Below, in pieces: positions 48,201 through 60,600 of a stretch of DNA of 64,000 nucleotides (positions are counted from its first letter, which is position 1; each line of letters starts with the position of its first letter). The stretch lies in contig RMBW01000100.1 of the NCBI GenBank assembly GCA_004009845.1, forward strand, positions 51,281 through 115,280, read 5' to 3'. The notes beneath the pieces were generated by a model. That model had not been told where the DNA came from and searched no databases. It worked only from the letters and a program-made list of their open reading frames with translations. A program made the translations under genes and the position numbers. Source of the DNA: Davidsoniella eucalypti (Eukaryota; Ascomycota; Sordariomycetes; Microascales; Ceratocystidaceae).

Positions 48201-48887
48201 GCGAATCGATTCTCGTTGTCCCCGCTTTTTTTCATCGCTAATTGGCGCAAGAGCCAATGAGAATGAAACGGCGACACTCGGCAAGAAATCAAGAACAGGG
48301 CCAACGCAACCTTGATCTGCAAAGACAGCTAGCTTAGCTCTGCGCAGGGTGACATTTTGTTTCGTGTTGGGAAACAAACAGACCAGATAAAATTGTATGC
48401 TGATCTGCAAGTGTCAATGCGACAAGCCATCGCTCGCAAGCTTGATAGCGGATTTTGGCAGCGATAGCTCGCGGGAATGGCGATCAATGGGGCGGAATAG
48501 AGTAGGAGATATCACTTACGCAAGAATAGCAGCGGCCTCCATGACGAACTGGATAGGACCGATGAAGAAGCCGAAGAACTTGAGAATCAGGTTCTCCTTC
48601 TCCTCCTTCATCTGGTTAAGACCCCACTTCTTACGGCGGGCCAGAACCTCCTCGGAGGTCAGACCGGTCAAAGTCGAGGTCTGGAGCTGATCGTCGGGGA
48701 CGACACGGCCACCAATGCCGTGCTCATCCTCCTCCTCCTCGTCGTCCTGGTGTCCGTCCTGGGACTCCAGCTCGTCGATGAGGGCATCAATGTCCTCATC
48801 ATCTTCTTCAGCCTCAGCGCCCTTGGGGACGATGGCAGGAGGCTTCTCCTCGTACTGCGGTTGGCCCGCAGCAGTAGTATCGGCCAT
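45284..48887 (-). CDS. PMA1: plasma-membrane H+-ATPase (P3A type, Pma1)
   Basis: Exons 48887-48520, 48118-48102, 47724-47701 and 47604-45284 encode 909 residues. The 17-nt and 24-nt middle exons are required to read AAAILAAGLEDWVDFGVICG in frame, as in all fungal Pma1 proteins. Catalytic landmarks are TGES at 220-223, CSDKTGTLTK with the phosphorylated Asp at 366, KGAP at 462-465 and TGDGVND at 620-626. The N terminus is acidic (EEDDEDIDALIDELESQDGH), and the C-terminal R domain carries RVST with Ser902 and Thr903, equivalent to the glucose-controlled yeast Ser911/Thr912. The enzyme pumps protons out of the cell and powers nutrient uptake. The start context CACAATGGCC and strongly biased codons fit very high expression. 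Introns 1 (401 nt) and 2 (377 nt) are long for this genome. Confidence 0.98.
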
Positions 48888-49900
48888 TGTGAAAGTTTTC
48901 GAGTGGAATTATTAAGGTATCTAATTCAGATATTTTCAAAGGGAATATACGACAGGTAAGTCGCAAAAATAATTAAGTGATAAAAACTGTAAAGGAAAAG
49001 TCGAGTCAGTAAAAAAGCGATAAAACGAACGGCATTGGGAGCTTGATGGAAAGAAGAATGAAGGAAACAGAATGAACAGATCAAGTCCCAAAGAAAAAGA
49101 AAGTCCTTGAATATGGTGGCAAAGGAAAAATGGATGGAAAGAGACGAGGCAACAAACAAGCTGCCGCCAGACACCTTTTAAGCCACTTCTCCTAGATTTG
49201 CTGTTTCTCCAGCAGATGAAGCCAGTCACCAGGGAGTGGAAACTACGCTGATGGAGATATGGGGGAGGTTGCCAGGAACGAGGATCTGGTGATGCAGGTG
49301 ATAGAAGGGATGAATACTGCTCACAGCCAAGCCGTTCCAACTATGCAGAAGGGATGGGATGGGTTCGAATGCGAAGATAGCAACAGCGAGATGGGGGGGA
49401 ATGGGGGATGATCAGAGTGAGGGAGAGAAGACGAAGTAGAAGCGCCTGGGAGTGGGATAGATGAGGAAACGATGGCAGTTCCAGTGCCAGTGCTAGCAGA
49501 GCCGAAATCGATAGTAAGAAGCGCAAGCCAAGCGGGACGCGTTTAGTACACACGAAGTTCAGGGACAGCAGCGCAGACAAGAGAACGAGACCAGACACGA
49601 AGACGAGATGGTGATGATGGTGATGATGGCATATGGAAAAAGAAGACGGGAATACTCACACACACCACCGCACAGATGTGAGGGCCGGATAACGGGACAG
49701 TAAAGTCTTAATCGTACCTTCCGTGGGTGAGGATGAAAGTGAAAAAGAGTAAAAGTTAATGAAGGGGAGACCGGTGCCTTTTAAAGATTTCGATTCTAGG
49801 CGGGCTAGCCATATACTTTTGGAACGAATTTCTGCGTCTTGCCGGAACGGACACAGCTCGAGTTTGTTAGTAGAGCCCAGTTTTTTGTTGATTTTTTAGC
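48888..49900 (-). promoter_or_regulatory. CT-rich upstream region / probable leader of PMA1
   Basis: On the minus strand this kilobase is strongly pyrimidine-rich with few long A-runs, a pattern seen at promoters and leaders of highly expressed fungal genes. Bases 49610-49629 hold a short GTGATGATG repeat. The transcription start and any leader intron cannot be placed by eye. Confidence 0.45.
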
Positions 49901-52900
49901 CCACTTATCTCTTTGCAGCTTGTTAGTTAGTCTCGCACTTGCTATGCTGCTGTCAGCAAGTAACTTTAGGGTAGTCTGGTTGCTTAGTGCTACTCTACCA
50001 CCTTCAGTGCCAGTGCGTTACTTACGGCCGGGGTTGGGCTGCCCAGGACTTGCTAGTCCTAAACTTCTTAGGACTTTTCCACTATCGCTCTGTGCGTCTT
50101 TTTTGGATAATTGTTTTTTTTATTCTTTTTGCTCTTTTCTCTCTGATCAATTATCGTCAATTTATTCTTTTTGTTTGTCTGCTCCCCTGCTCTTCCTGGC
50201 CTGCCAACATGCACCCGCCAGACCCAAAATCACCCCCCGGGGTCAAGCCCATTTAGGCCTCTGAAGACTGTCTGCTCCAGAACATCAAATAGCCCCAACG
50301 TCACTGTCTTCTAGCGCCTACAGCCCACTGCAATGTTGACGGTCTGGCTCTGTTTAGCCCTCCGTTTCTGGCTATGGCCCTCCAAAGACTGTGCTCTGAC
50401 CAGCAACACTCGTCACTTTCCTCGCCGCCCTGTCTAATTCGCCCAACTATGGCATGACTTCCAAGACGCCAACTCCCCAAAACGTCTGCTGTATCTCCCC
50501 TCGTAGTGCCTGTGACATCTTTTTTTTCTCGATATTTAGCCTCAAAAGTAGATACCGAGGAAGAGGAGAGTGACCGAGAAACTGCTTTCATCGTCTTCTC
50601 TTTAGGCGGCTTGGCTAACTGTACCAAAAAGTCGCCTATCTGGGAGACTCCGGTAGGAAGGACTTGGTACTGAAGATCACTCACTACTTTTACAGACTTA
50701 TTTTCTTACAGGCGGCCGGCCAGAAAATCGCGCTTAAATTATCGAAAAAGCACATATACATGTACAGATTAAAAAAAAATTAGACTAAAAGAAAAAAAAA
50801 AGGAAATTTGGATGGGAAAAAGCCATCAGAAGGCCCCGTCCATCAAAGACCTGCTATGATCGCTCTCCCCAAAATCCGCCTCCAAGTATGTACCAAGACA
50901 TGATTTTGCCAGTGCTTGCTCTACACTATCTCCATATACTCTCGAAAACTCTCTCTGTCTTTGATTCTCTCTCTGTCCGGCACTCCCCTATGCTCACCGA
51001 GGCCACTAACGGAGAGCCCACATCGAAACCCCCCAACCTGTAGTACAGCGCTTCTTCTGGCCATATCTCGTAACCTACAACCAGTACTATTTGCACCCTC
51101 TACTGTCTATGCTTGGCAAGTCTTCAAAAGTACTTTGACAGATGTAATATCGGCCAGGGTCGAACTTTGAGGTTTTGGGGGAAGAGAGAAGGAGGAAAAG
51201 AGCTCGAGAAACGATACGGGGGGCGTGCTGTACCTCGACCTCTACATGCATACATGTATACAGATATATCTTCACTGAACAGTTAACAAATGGGCGTGTG
51301 CTCAAGGCAAGGCAGGGCCCGTGTGTTTATCTTGTTATTTCTTTTCTTCTTGGTCTTTACCTATTGGGTGTCTTGTAGCTTGAGCTGATAGCGACAACGT
51401 CAACAACCACTGCCATCATGGCCAAGGAGAGAAACGCTCGAATAGTATCGCCTTCTGCTAGTTTGCACATCTTGGTAGTAGTAGCATCATAGCTGAAATT
51501 AGAGATGACTGCAAACATAACATATTCCCCGCTATTTTATTCAAGTGCTCATATACACTATCTTTTTGGGGAAGGAGAGCTTGCGTGATAACGCGGTAGT
51601 AATAACTTTCTTCAAAGTTGGCCACAGTGCTGTTCTATATGCCACACAGTCGGTCAGCCCCGATTTACAATAGGATCCTACACAGTATCCAAGACTTTTT
51701 CTTTCCCTTTCCTTCCATGAATGACTTTCATTTTGTTTTCGAGTAGTTAAGCCGTGCTTAGGGTTAGCCGCTTGAGAGCCTCCTACCACACTTCACGATC
51801 GAGGCTCATAACTAGTTGCCTCTATGGAGGCGAATTGCACACAATGCGAGCTAAGAGTTCTGCACGCTTGTGTCATGGGAAGATCTAGAAACTACAACTT
51901 GTTCGAATGCGGCTCTAAAAAGATTTAACATGAAAAGGCAACAAAAGAGAAAGCGAGGAACGAAGAAGGAAAAAAAAAAAAAAGCGGCCAACGTCTTCCG
52001 TTAGGCGGTAAAGCCTTACCAACTGGACCGACTGACTGATAGCGTCGTGGAAAAATCAAAGGTCACGAAGATTTCGCTGTCGTCGTAGCTGCGATGGATG
52101 CAACGAGGAAAGCAGAGAGAAGAAGAATAACCAGAAAGAAGAAGGGAAATCGGAGCTAATGCAGGCATCTCAAGCATCCCCCCCCATCCCATTCCATCCC
52201 CCAGCGAACAACAGGAACTGACTGATTCCATAAGAGCGAACTGATCATACAGATACACACATGCAATAGAGAGAAGAAGAAGATACATATCAGTTGTTTT
52301 GTTGTCTATTCTGAATTTGCTGTGAGAATCGTTAACCGGCTGAAGCCAAAGTCGGTAAGTTTGCAGATGACCATCCCATCCATCTATCCACTACAATCTG
52401 CATTACGACCTGCTACGAGCGCTGCTAGAGTGCCAATGTGTTGTCTTTCCTGCTTGCTTTGATAGTTTGCTTGCCTTGCCTCAACTTTCATACCGCCATT
52501 TGTGATACTGGCTCGTAGTATTTCTGTGGGTTTGAAGCCTATACTACTATATACATATGTATTAGATGCAATGCTTATCTGCAGCACTGTAGTTGTAGTT
52601 ACTTTTGCCTGCTCGGCATGACCGTTGATAAGTGTAAAGGCGAGAAAGAACAATAACTAATCCCCCTTTGCCGCCGGCTACATACATGGCACAAGAAAGA
52701 AATAAGAATAAAAATCCGTCTTATAGAGGACCAACATTTGGCCGAAATGGACTTGTCGGCGTTTTCTTTACGATGTCTCTTATACTCTCTTACACACTCT
52801 ACTATCCCGGTAATTTTGCCTTCTTTTCTGCAACGGCTCTAGGATCGTGAACGAGGCTTTCCGAATTTCCTGTCTCTGGGTGGCTTATTAGGTAGGCAAC

Positions 52901-54591
52901 AAGGTAAGTCATGTAGATAGCAAAAAATTATCAAAAACAAAAGAAACAAGACTATCCATGGATCGACTGTCTTTATGGAATTTTCGGACAAGGCTCAACA
53001 AGAAAGAACGATCGGTGTTTCTTATTCAGACTGATAGCCTGTCGTTTCGAACAAAAGGCGAGCGTCCGGGCTTTGATAGCTAAATCGAGATCGCCCACCT
53101 GGCTCTAAAGAAACAATAAACCGCAGTAAATGATATATAATAGATATACAATCAATCTCATGGCAAATAAAAAAGAACATGATCAGCTCGTACCCCCATT
53201 TCCTCAAAGCACCATACAAAATATACGCCGCTTACTGACTGATATTGCCATTTTGATCATGTTCATCCAGCTAACGCCTTGACGTACCGGCCTGTCCATT
53301 TCCAATACTAGGATTCATTTACACAAGGGGGCAAACTGATGTACACTATATAGTTAACCTTGATGGAAACAAAAAGCCGCCTTGCACTTGAAAGCGGATA
53401 CGGACATTGTTATATCCCACATAGTGCTTGTTTCCACTAGGACTTGTTGCTAATAACAACCAAAGCATGAGATGTAGTAACTGTACACATGGACCTTGTC
53501 GTGTGTTTGGAGCGACTTCTTTATGCGTATTGAAAGGGGGCGGCGAGACAGACGGAAAGTGCAATAGAAGCAAGGCTATAAGAGCAAGAAGGCAAATATT
53601 CGGCAAATAGAACGTGAAGAAAGAGAAATTCCAGCGATTCCGGCTCGATAGACCCGGCATCGAGTCTGGAATAAAGCCCCCCTTTAACCATAGCCGTCGG
53701 AGTTTGGCCAGCCAGAACCTCGTCGATATACATGTAGTTTACATCCAGCCAGATACGGAAGATACGTGTCAAGGTATGAATAGCCTTGTCCAATCGAGCA
53801 TGACCGCTCCAGACCAGCCAGGCCTTGACCCGATTTTCTGGTCTTATTCCCAGTAGCGGATGAATTATTCTCTTCTTATGCTTTTTTGTACTGAAAGAGA
53901 AGAGGAAGAAAAAGAAGAAGAAAAATAACAATAATAAACCTAGAGACAGCAAAATTAAAATAATATAAAAAATACATGTGTACAGCACGTCTAACTTAAC
54001 TGTGGATTTTCCAGAAGCTTGTTTCTCTCCGTTGGAATTCAGCTGAGAGCCGCAACATCCGTTTCCCGTTTCCGCCGGCTGCCAAAAAAAGACAAAATAC
54101 TAGCCAGGCTATAATATATCACAAGTCGTATTATTTCCTCCCATAGTATGTCCTTACCCTACGTGTGCACTTGATGTATACGAATGCGGAAATAGGCATC
54201 TCCATTACCATAAATATCAAACATATAGAACAACCAGCATGTACCAGGAACATTCGGAAGTAGCTCAATTACGCGGGGCCCTTACAAGACAAACTAGAAT
54301 CTTGCCGTGCTGACACACTTTGTTCTGGTCGGGGGTCTGCTTTGTTTCTTCCCACTTTCCACTTTGCATGAGATATGATATGCAAAGTTTGTAGTCCGTC
54401 TTAATCTCTTATTGCTTAGACGGGAACGACGATTCTGCTCTACTCTACGGAAAGGCCAAGATCTAGGCGCCAATCGTGTTTGCTTTGATACGCCCGCAAA
54501 ATCTAACTTCGCTAACCATTTCTTGTAGCGCTCAAGCCTTTTTGTTGCTACTTTTCCTATTGCATATTCTGATTTTTGGTAGGTTTTAGTA

Positions 54592-54593
<2 letters not shown>

Positions 54594-54626
<33 letters not shown>
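54594..54626. repeat. poly(T) tract of 33
   Basis: An uninterrupted run of 33 T, the longest homopolymer in the window. On the minus strand it would read as a poly(A) tail of a retroposed sequence, but I found no matching target-site duplication beside it by eye. Confidence 0.8.
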
Positions 54627-54628
<2 letters not shown>

Positions 54629-57600
54629 CATCGTGTGAGTGGATATCCAAATATGACAAAACAAGTGAAAGCGTCTTTGCGCGGAACATCAAAATCTAGC
54701 ACGGGCATTTCATCCATAAGGCATATTTCCTAGTTTTCTTTGGGGGCGATAGCCGTTAGCATGATTGTCTTTTTTTCTCTTTCTTTTTTTTTCGTTTGCT
54801 TCGATTTCTAGCGTCTTGGCCAACTAGTATCGAATCGACGAGTTATTACGACAATATTAGGGGATGAGGCGGTGGCGAGCGGTATTTACGGTGGAAATAA
54901 TCAATATATGATGTTTTTTTTCTACGAATACAGCTTAATGAATAGCAGGCTGTTTCTGGAAGCAGAATCCTGATACGTCTTCTTTTACGCTTAACGTGTG
55001 TGTGATGTCTGATGGCAGATCAGCGCCGAAATTTCCGGTGTCAATTCAGGTGATCTAGGATCCCTTTCGTTCTTCTTACTTTTGTATGATATGTACATGA
55101 TGTCGCGGTAAGCTATTGCCGGTAACCTGTTATCATATCAGATTGTTGGTGATAGCCGATACGCAGTTGAACAAGAACGGGAATTCAACATCGATACCCT
55201 GAGTACGACCACTCTTATTGCCCTATATTATCTTTACATACGTAGTTCTATTCCTATACAGCTGCCATGTAACGGAGTTGAGCTCGCTTAGTTACTGATC
55301 ACTGCACAAGAGAAGGGGTGGCCGGCCAATGTACATACATGTAAGCCAAAACTCAAAGCGGCCAAAGCCTTTACTACTATACGGAATAGCTGAGGCCTTG
55401 TGAGTTACATGTTCATGTCCCATGCCTGTATCCTTCTTCCATGTCGCCAGTAAATGCATGTGCTTTTTCTTATTTTTTTCCCTTTTTCCATTAATTCCAT
55501 GGAGCTATAGAGCTATGAAGTTGTTAACATGCATGTGCTACTTTGTAGTTATCGCTTAGTATAGCTAGGCAATCAATTCCACCATTTAGTTCGTGTTGGT
55601 GCTACTATTATATTTCCATGTACTATTCCCTCGCCCTTGATACGTGAAATACACTCTTCCGGTGACGCCATGCACCATATCAGCCGCTTATATTGGCTAA
55701 TTGCCGCCGCTTTGTCGAGAAAAAAAAAAATAGAATAGCACTGTCTCAGGACAGCACCAACCACCCACAAGAGAGGTGATCCAAAGAAGAAAGGATACTT
55801 ACTACGCGGGCTTTAATTTTAACAGGGCGCTCCTGTTCGGTGATTCGATAAAGCACGAAAAGACGAAAGCAAAGGACGACTAGAGGCTACAGGAACAAAG
55901 TAACATGATGAGGCTCTAGTAACCTGTCTTGCTCTTCTTCACTAACATCTACTTGGTCTAGCGGATATAACCAGGACACAACAATAGGGGCGGAAGGACA
56001 GCAATCATTATTCAATTCTAATTCCATAAGACAGTGTTGCTCTGGTAATTTCTACCTAACACACTAACCACAATTTACTAAAGACAAACACCTAACAAAT
56101 AAAACCAGAGACACTTACGAAAACAGAATAATGTTTACTTTCCATACTTGTGTTTTGTTCCTTTGTGACTTGCCGAATTCAGTCGTGTGTAAGTCCTCCT
56201 CTCATTCCAAAGATACTACAATAATGTCCTGTCTCTGATAAAGCATGTCAACTTGACAGTTGTCTGCTTATAGGAGCTATTAAAATAATTAAACAAAACA
56301 GGCAAGAAAATCGTAAACGATAAGGAAACAAAAAGATGGGAAGAAAAAAAAAAGTCTCACAAGGGCATAAACAAAGACCCTTGGGTGTTCAACAAACTGA
56401 CAGGGTTGGCCCGAACCCTAACATGCAACCTCTTAATTAGCAATGTTCGATCTCGCTACTATTTGATCGAATACGACAGTAAATTGATGGAAGAAAACCA
56501 TGGCTTGATCTGTACACCTGTCTATAAGATACATAGCCTATAAATAAACAGTGTATCATTAATTTCACAGTCTATACACCTTAAACTTGTTCAGTGACGT
56601 CAATATTCTCCCTCAGCAAAAATAAAAACGACAACCAAGAACCGAATAAGATAACTCCGGTCCTTGTCTAACTAAAACATGAGTGTAAGAAAGACAATTC
56701 TTTGTTGGCACCACGCGGTGAAATAACGTTTGTCGCTCTCCTGTATTTCTTCCCTTCATGTTCATGTTCGAATGCGCCAAGCCAGTATTGCCAACTTTAT
56801 ATACATAGCACACCACAAGCGTATATAGGCTATCAGGAAGGTGGCAATAAATGTTACAATATTTAGCATACTAATTCTACAGAACAACATATATAGTATC
56901 GTTCATCAAGTCCATTGGAGGCTTGGTACTAGTCTGTTTTGCAGTAGATAATACTGGACAACAAATAAATGAAAATATCAAAACGTAACTCACATGATGG
57001 AATATTCTATGGATGGGCCTGGAACACATTTGAGGCTCAGCGTAAACCTGCAGCCTGACGCGACAAGTTCGGCCTTTCTTAATCTCTCCATGCCCGTATT
57101 GCCTGTACGGTCAAGCCAAAGAAGAATATATCTTTTGGTGATGTCTTTTATCCACTCGCGGAATGGAATTTGATCCTGAGAATGTGTATTGTTGTGTTAT
57201 CCGAACTTATAGATTGGTGCGTGCATCTGCTGAATAGCAGAAAGACCAAGTTAATTTTTCTTTATTTATTATCTACTTTCCGTATCCTTCCGTGCTCGTA
57301 TTGAACTTGGAGTTCAGACTAAACAGGATTTATGTTGAAAAGCTTTGTAGCTAGAAAATCAAAAGGTGGCTCTGCGTGCATCAATTGACTTTGTTTTGCT
57401 TCAAGTTAAAATTATAGTTGTAATGTTTTTTTTATAGTCCAGTTATAGTCTAGGAACGACCGATGGAAAAAGTAAATCCGTGCCGCTATCGATGTCCATT
57501 TTCAGACCACTGTAATTTCACTGGGGGTAATTTGATAGTTGATGATTGGCTGAGCACGACTCCATTATCATTTTCTTTTTGAAGCTGCTATTAGGTTGAC

Positions 57601-60600
57601 ATATCAAGAAGTCAAAACAGCCCACAACAGATAGATAATAACTTATGGCGCGATTGATTCTAATAGTTAGTGGATTAGGGAACAAGGAATACCGAGGTAT
57701 GTTAGAGTTAGCTACAAGAGTTTCCAAGTGCACTATACAGGTGAGAGCATTTTTCTAGTTGGGTGAGAGTGGCCTAAAGAAGCATAAAAAGTGTGTTTGT
57801 ATACTAATATCAAGTAATAAAAGCCTAGTAAATGGCCTAAGAATATAGCGGACTATAGTAGGGCAGACACTATAAGACGGGCCAAGGCATCTTGAACTAA
57901 GAAACGTAACAGGGGCATATCCTAGAAGATAATGCTCGCTTCCAATCACAGGGCCACGAGAGCAAGGCCTTGATAGCAGCTTGGGGTAAAGTGTCGAGTG
58001 ACGTAAATGCTGTGACCGCGTGTTATTCCTGCTTGAATATTTTTATTGTCTTTTTCTCTTTTTGCTTAGTACTATGGTTTAGGGGGTTCTCTGTCGATTT
58101 AGTAAGTAATATTTCGGCGATTGTAACTGTAAGTTATATGTAGCATCAGTTATAGCACTGCTAGCAAATTATTTCAACGGTTAAAGAACAACGAAAAGTA
58201 GAAAAATAAAAGGAGCATGTTCTGTATTTGGGTTGATAGAGGACGTGGGTTACTATCACGATGCGGATACATATAATTTACAAAACTACATTACTATATA
58301 CAACCACATTAGACACCGTTCACAGCACATGAAACACGCCGTGATAATACGCTGGTTGTAGGAAAAACATCAACGATATACAAAGACGCGTAATATCAAG
58401 GAAATAAAAACCGGTGGTTGACGCTTTGGAATCATGAATTTATTTTTCCGAGGCAAAGAACTACATCACAAATGTTTGGTAGAAGGGACTTGGAAGCGGC
58501 AACAGGTACCTTGTTTAGCATTTTTAATAAGAGGATAAAGTAAGAGATACATCGGAACCATGACCGTTCTGTTCGATTTCATTACCCGCGCAAACGCCTC
58601 TACCGCTAAGCAAACACACAGACGGTCCTTTGTTCGAATGTTGCCTTTTGTTTTCGAGAGAATGTGTTGTACCATGTTAAGATTATTTGTCGTCGACCCA
58701 TGGCCTACGGGTGAATTTATGGGGGAGAAAAAATATCGAAAGAATGAAATAACAGATGATCAACCCGGAAAATCCCACCCAAGCTCATTAATCTCATGAT
58801 AACTTGAAACTACAGGGCAGAAGCCTAAAAATTACAGGGTACTATAATAGTCGTAAATTATTTACGTGTCATGGGTGATATCGGGGTTTAGCTTTGTTAG
58901 CTTCTGACGTAGAATATAGCTAGAATATTTAACAAAAGCGGAGAAAACTGTGGCTCTTTTCTTACTCGAATATAATATTTTTTTTATTTAAAAATCCCGG
59001 ACTGACTCTGTAAAACGGGAGTTTTTTTTTTATTCCCTGAAATTGTTATCGCCGCCTTTAACGACATATAGGACAGAATGGCCAAGAAAATAGAAGGATA
59101 AAAAAGCAAGTGGATTCTACGAAATGTCGGCACCGAGAAAGGCCCATTGTTCAGCCGAAGGCCGATGGCTAGTAGTTTTTTTTTTCAATTTTTTTTTAAA
59201 GTAAACTAGAGTTTTTTTTTTTGGGGGGATTGCTGATATTCTTCGATGGTGGACATTTTAGTGATGACGGTTGTGTTTACAGAAGTCTGTCTTATTTGCT
59301 CCACAATTCCAACTTCATTCTAAAATGAAGCCATTGTTTCGGGCCACAGGAGAAGAGCTTGGCTAGACATAATTTCAACAACAGCGTGTTGTTTGAATGG
59401 ATCAACCATAGTAACCAAAAGAAAAGGCGGCTTGATATCAAAATTGCTGCTGCCTTGAGAAATCCGTTGTTGGCATTTAGGCTTGGAAACTCTTGGCCAA
59501 GCCTCAAAATACCTGTGGCTACTGATAGCAGGGTTTCTTTCTCTCTACAACTACAGCTTATAAAATTAGCGGTGTCATGATTTACGCTGTCATATGACAA
59601 CAACACATAACAACGGCTCTTTGACTTTGTTTCGTTTTGTCGATGGTGAGGCAAACCAAGAGATCAATAGATAGAGCGAATTGAATACAACCCACGAACA
59701 TAACTACATATACACTTAAACAAGGATATCGATCAAGTTGCAAAAGCCAAGGCAATAGATCGTCGGCACTGTTTCCCGGACTCTCTTATTTTTTTCTTAT
59801 TTTTTTTCTATCTTCCAAATGTCTGAGGGTTTGTGTGATTTGGTAGTATCTGTGCCAGCGTTGCCACAGCAAGCTAGGTGGAAATACATAACATTTGTAT
59901 GGCTATAATTGTTTGCTCGCAAACTCATCTTTTTCTTATACGACCAAGTTCAACAACAAGTGAGAGATAAATAAACACAATGGCTGGCATCTAGAATTAT
60001 GAGCAGCAAATTAATTAAGCAAGAGAAAAAAAAAAAAGAAAAAAAAGGCCAAGATAGCCAAGACTTCGTGTTAGCCAAAATACCCTTTACTCATGCATTT
60101 TTCAAAGGCGCTGCCTAGTTAACGCACAGTACTTGGCAGCCTATATGCCTTTGAATATTATTATGTCGTTCGTAATTTCTGCTCCCTTTTCGTTTCTGTT
60201 GTCCCTTCTCGCCTATGTAGATATGATATCACAGTGCAAGTAGCAGGCACACATTCCGGCTTTCTAAATAAGTTAGTCAACACTGTCTTGTATTCAAGGT
60301 TAAGGCTGTTGTTACTGTATATGTATTGACATATCTATACTATACATATAAAACATCTCCTGCATGTATTTAACGTTGTAACTAGCCGGATAGACAACCC
60401 GTCGCTAGCCAAGAAGCACGAGTAGCCATTATAGGCCCTAGTCAATAGATCAGAATTGGAGAAAGCGTAGCATTATAACTACTACATATGTACTTGCTAT
60501 AGCAATGGCCTCATTAGTAGTATCATGGCACAGAGAGAGAAATATGCAGTAATATGTAGCTAAGTCATGCTACTTTGCACCTGTGCCTTTATGTTCGCCT

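Noticed and set aside
49361..49376. GGGTTCGAATGCGAAG as a tRNA B-box
   Set aside because: No A-box, stem pairing or T-run lies at the right distances. GTTCGAATGCG-like strings at 51901 and 56770 fail the same test.
54594..54626. Poly(T) 33 as the tail of a retroposed gene or SINE on the minus strand
   Set aside because: The adjoining minus-strand sequence has no recognisable gene or Pol III boxes, and I could not find a target-site duplication by eye.
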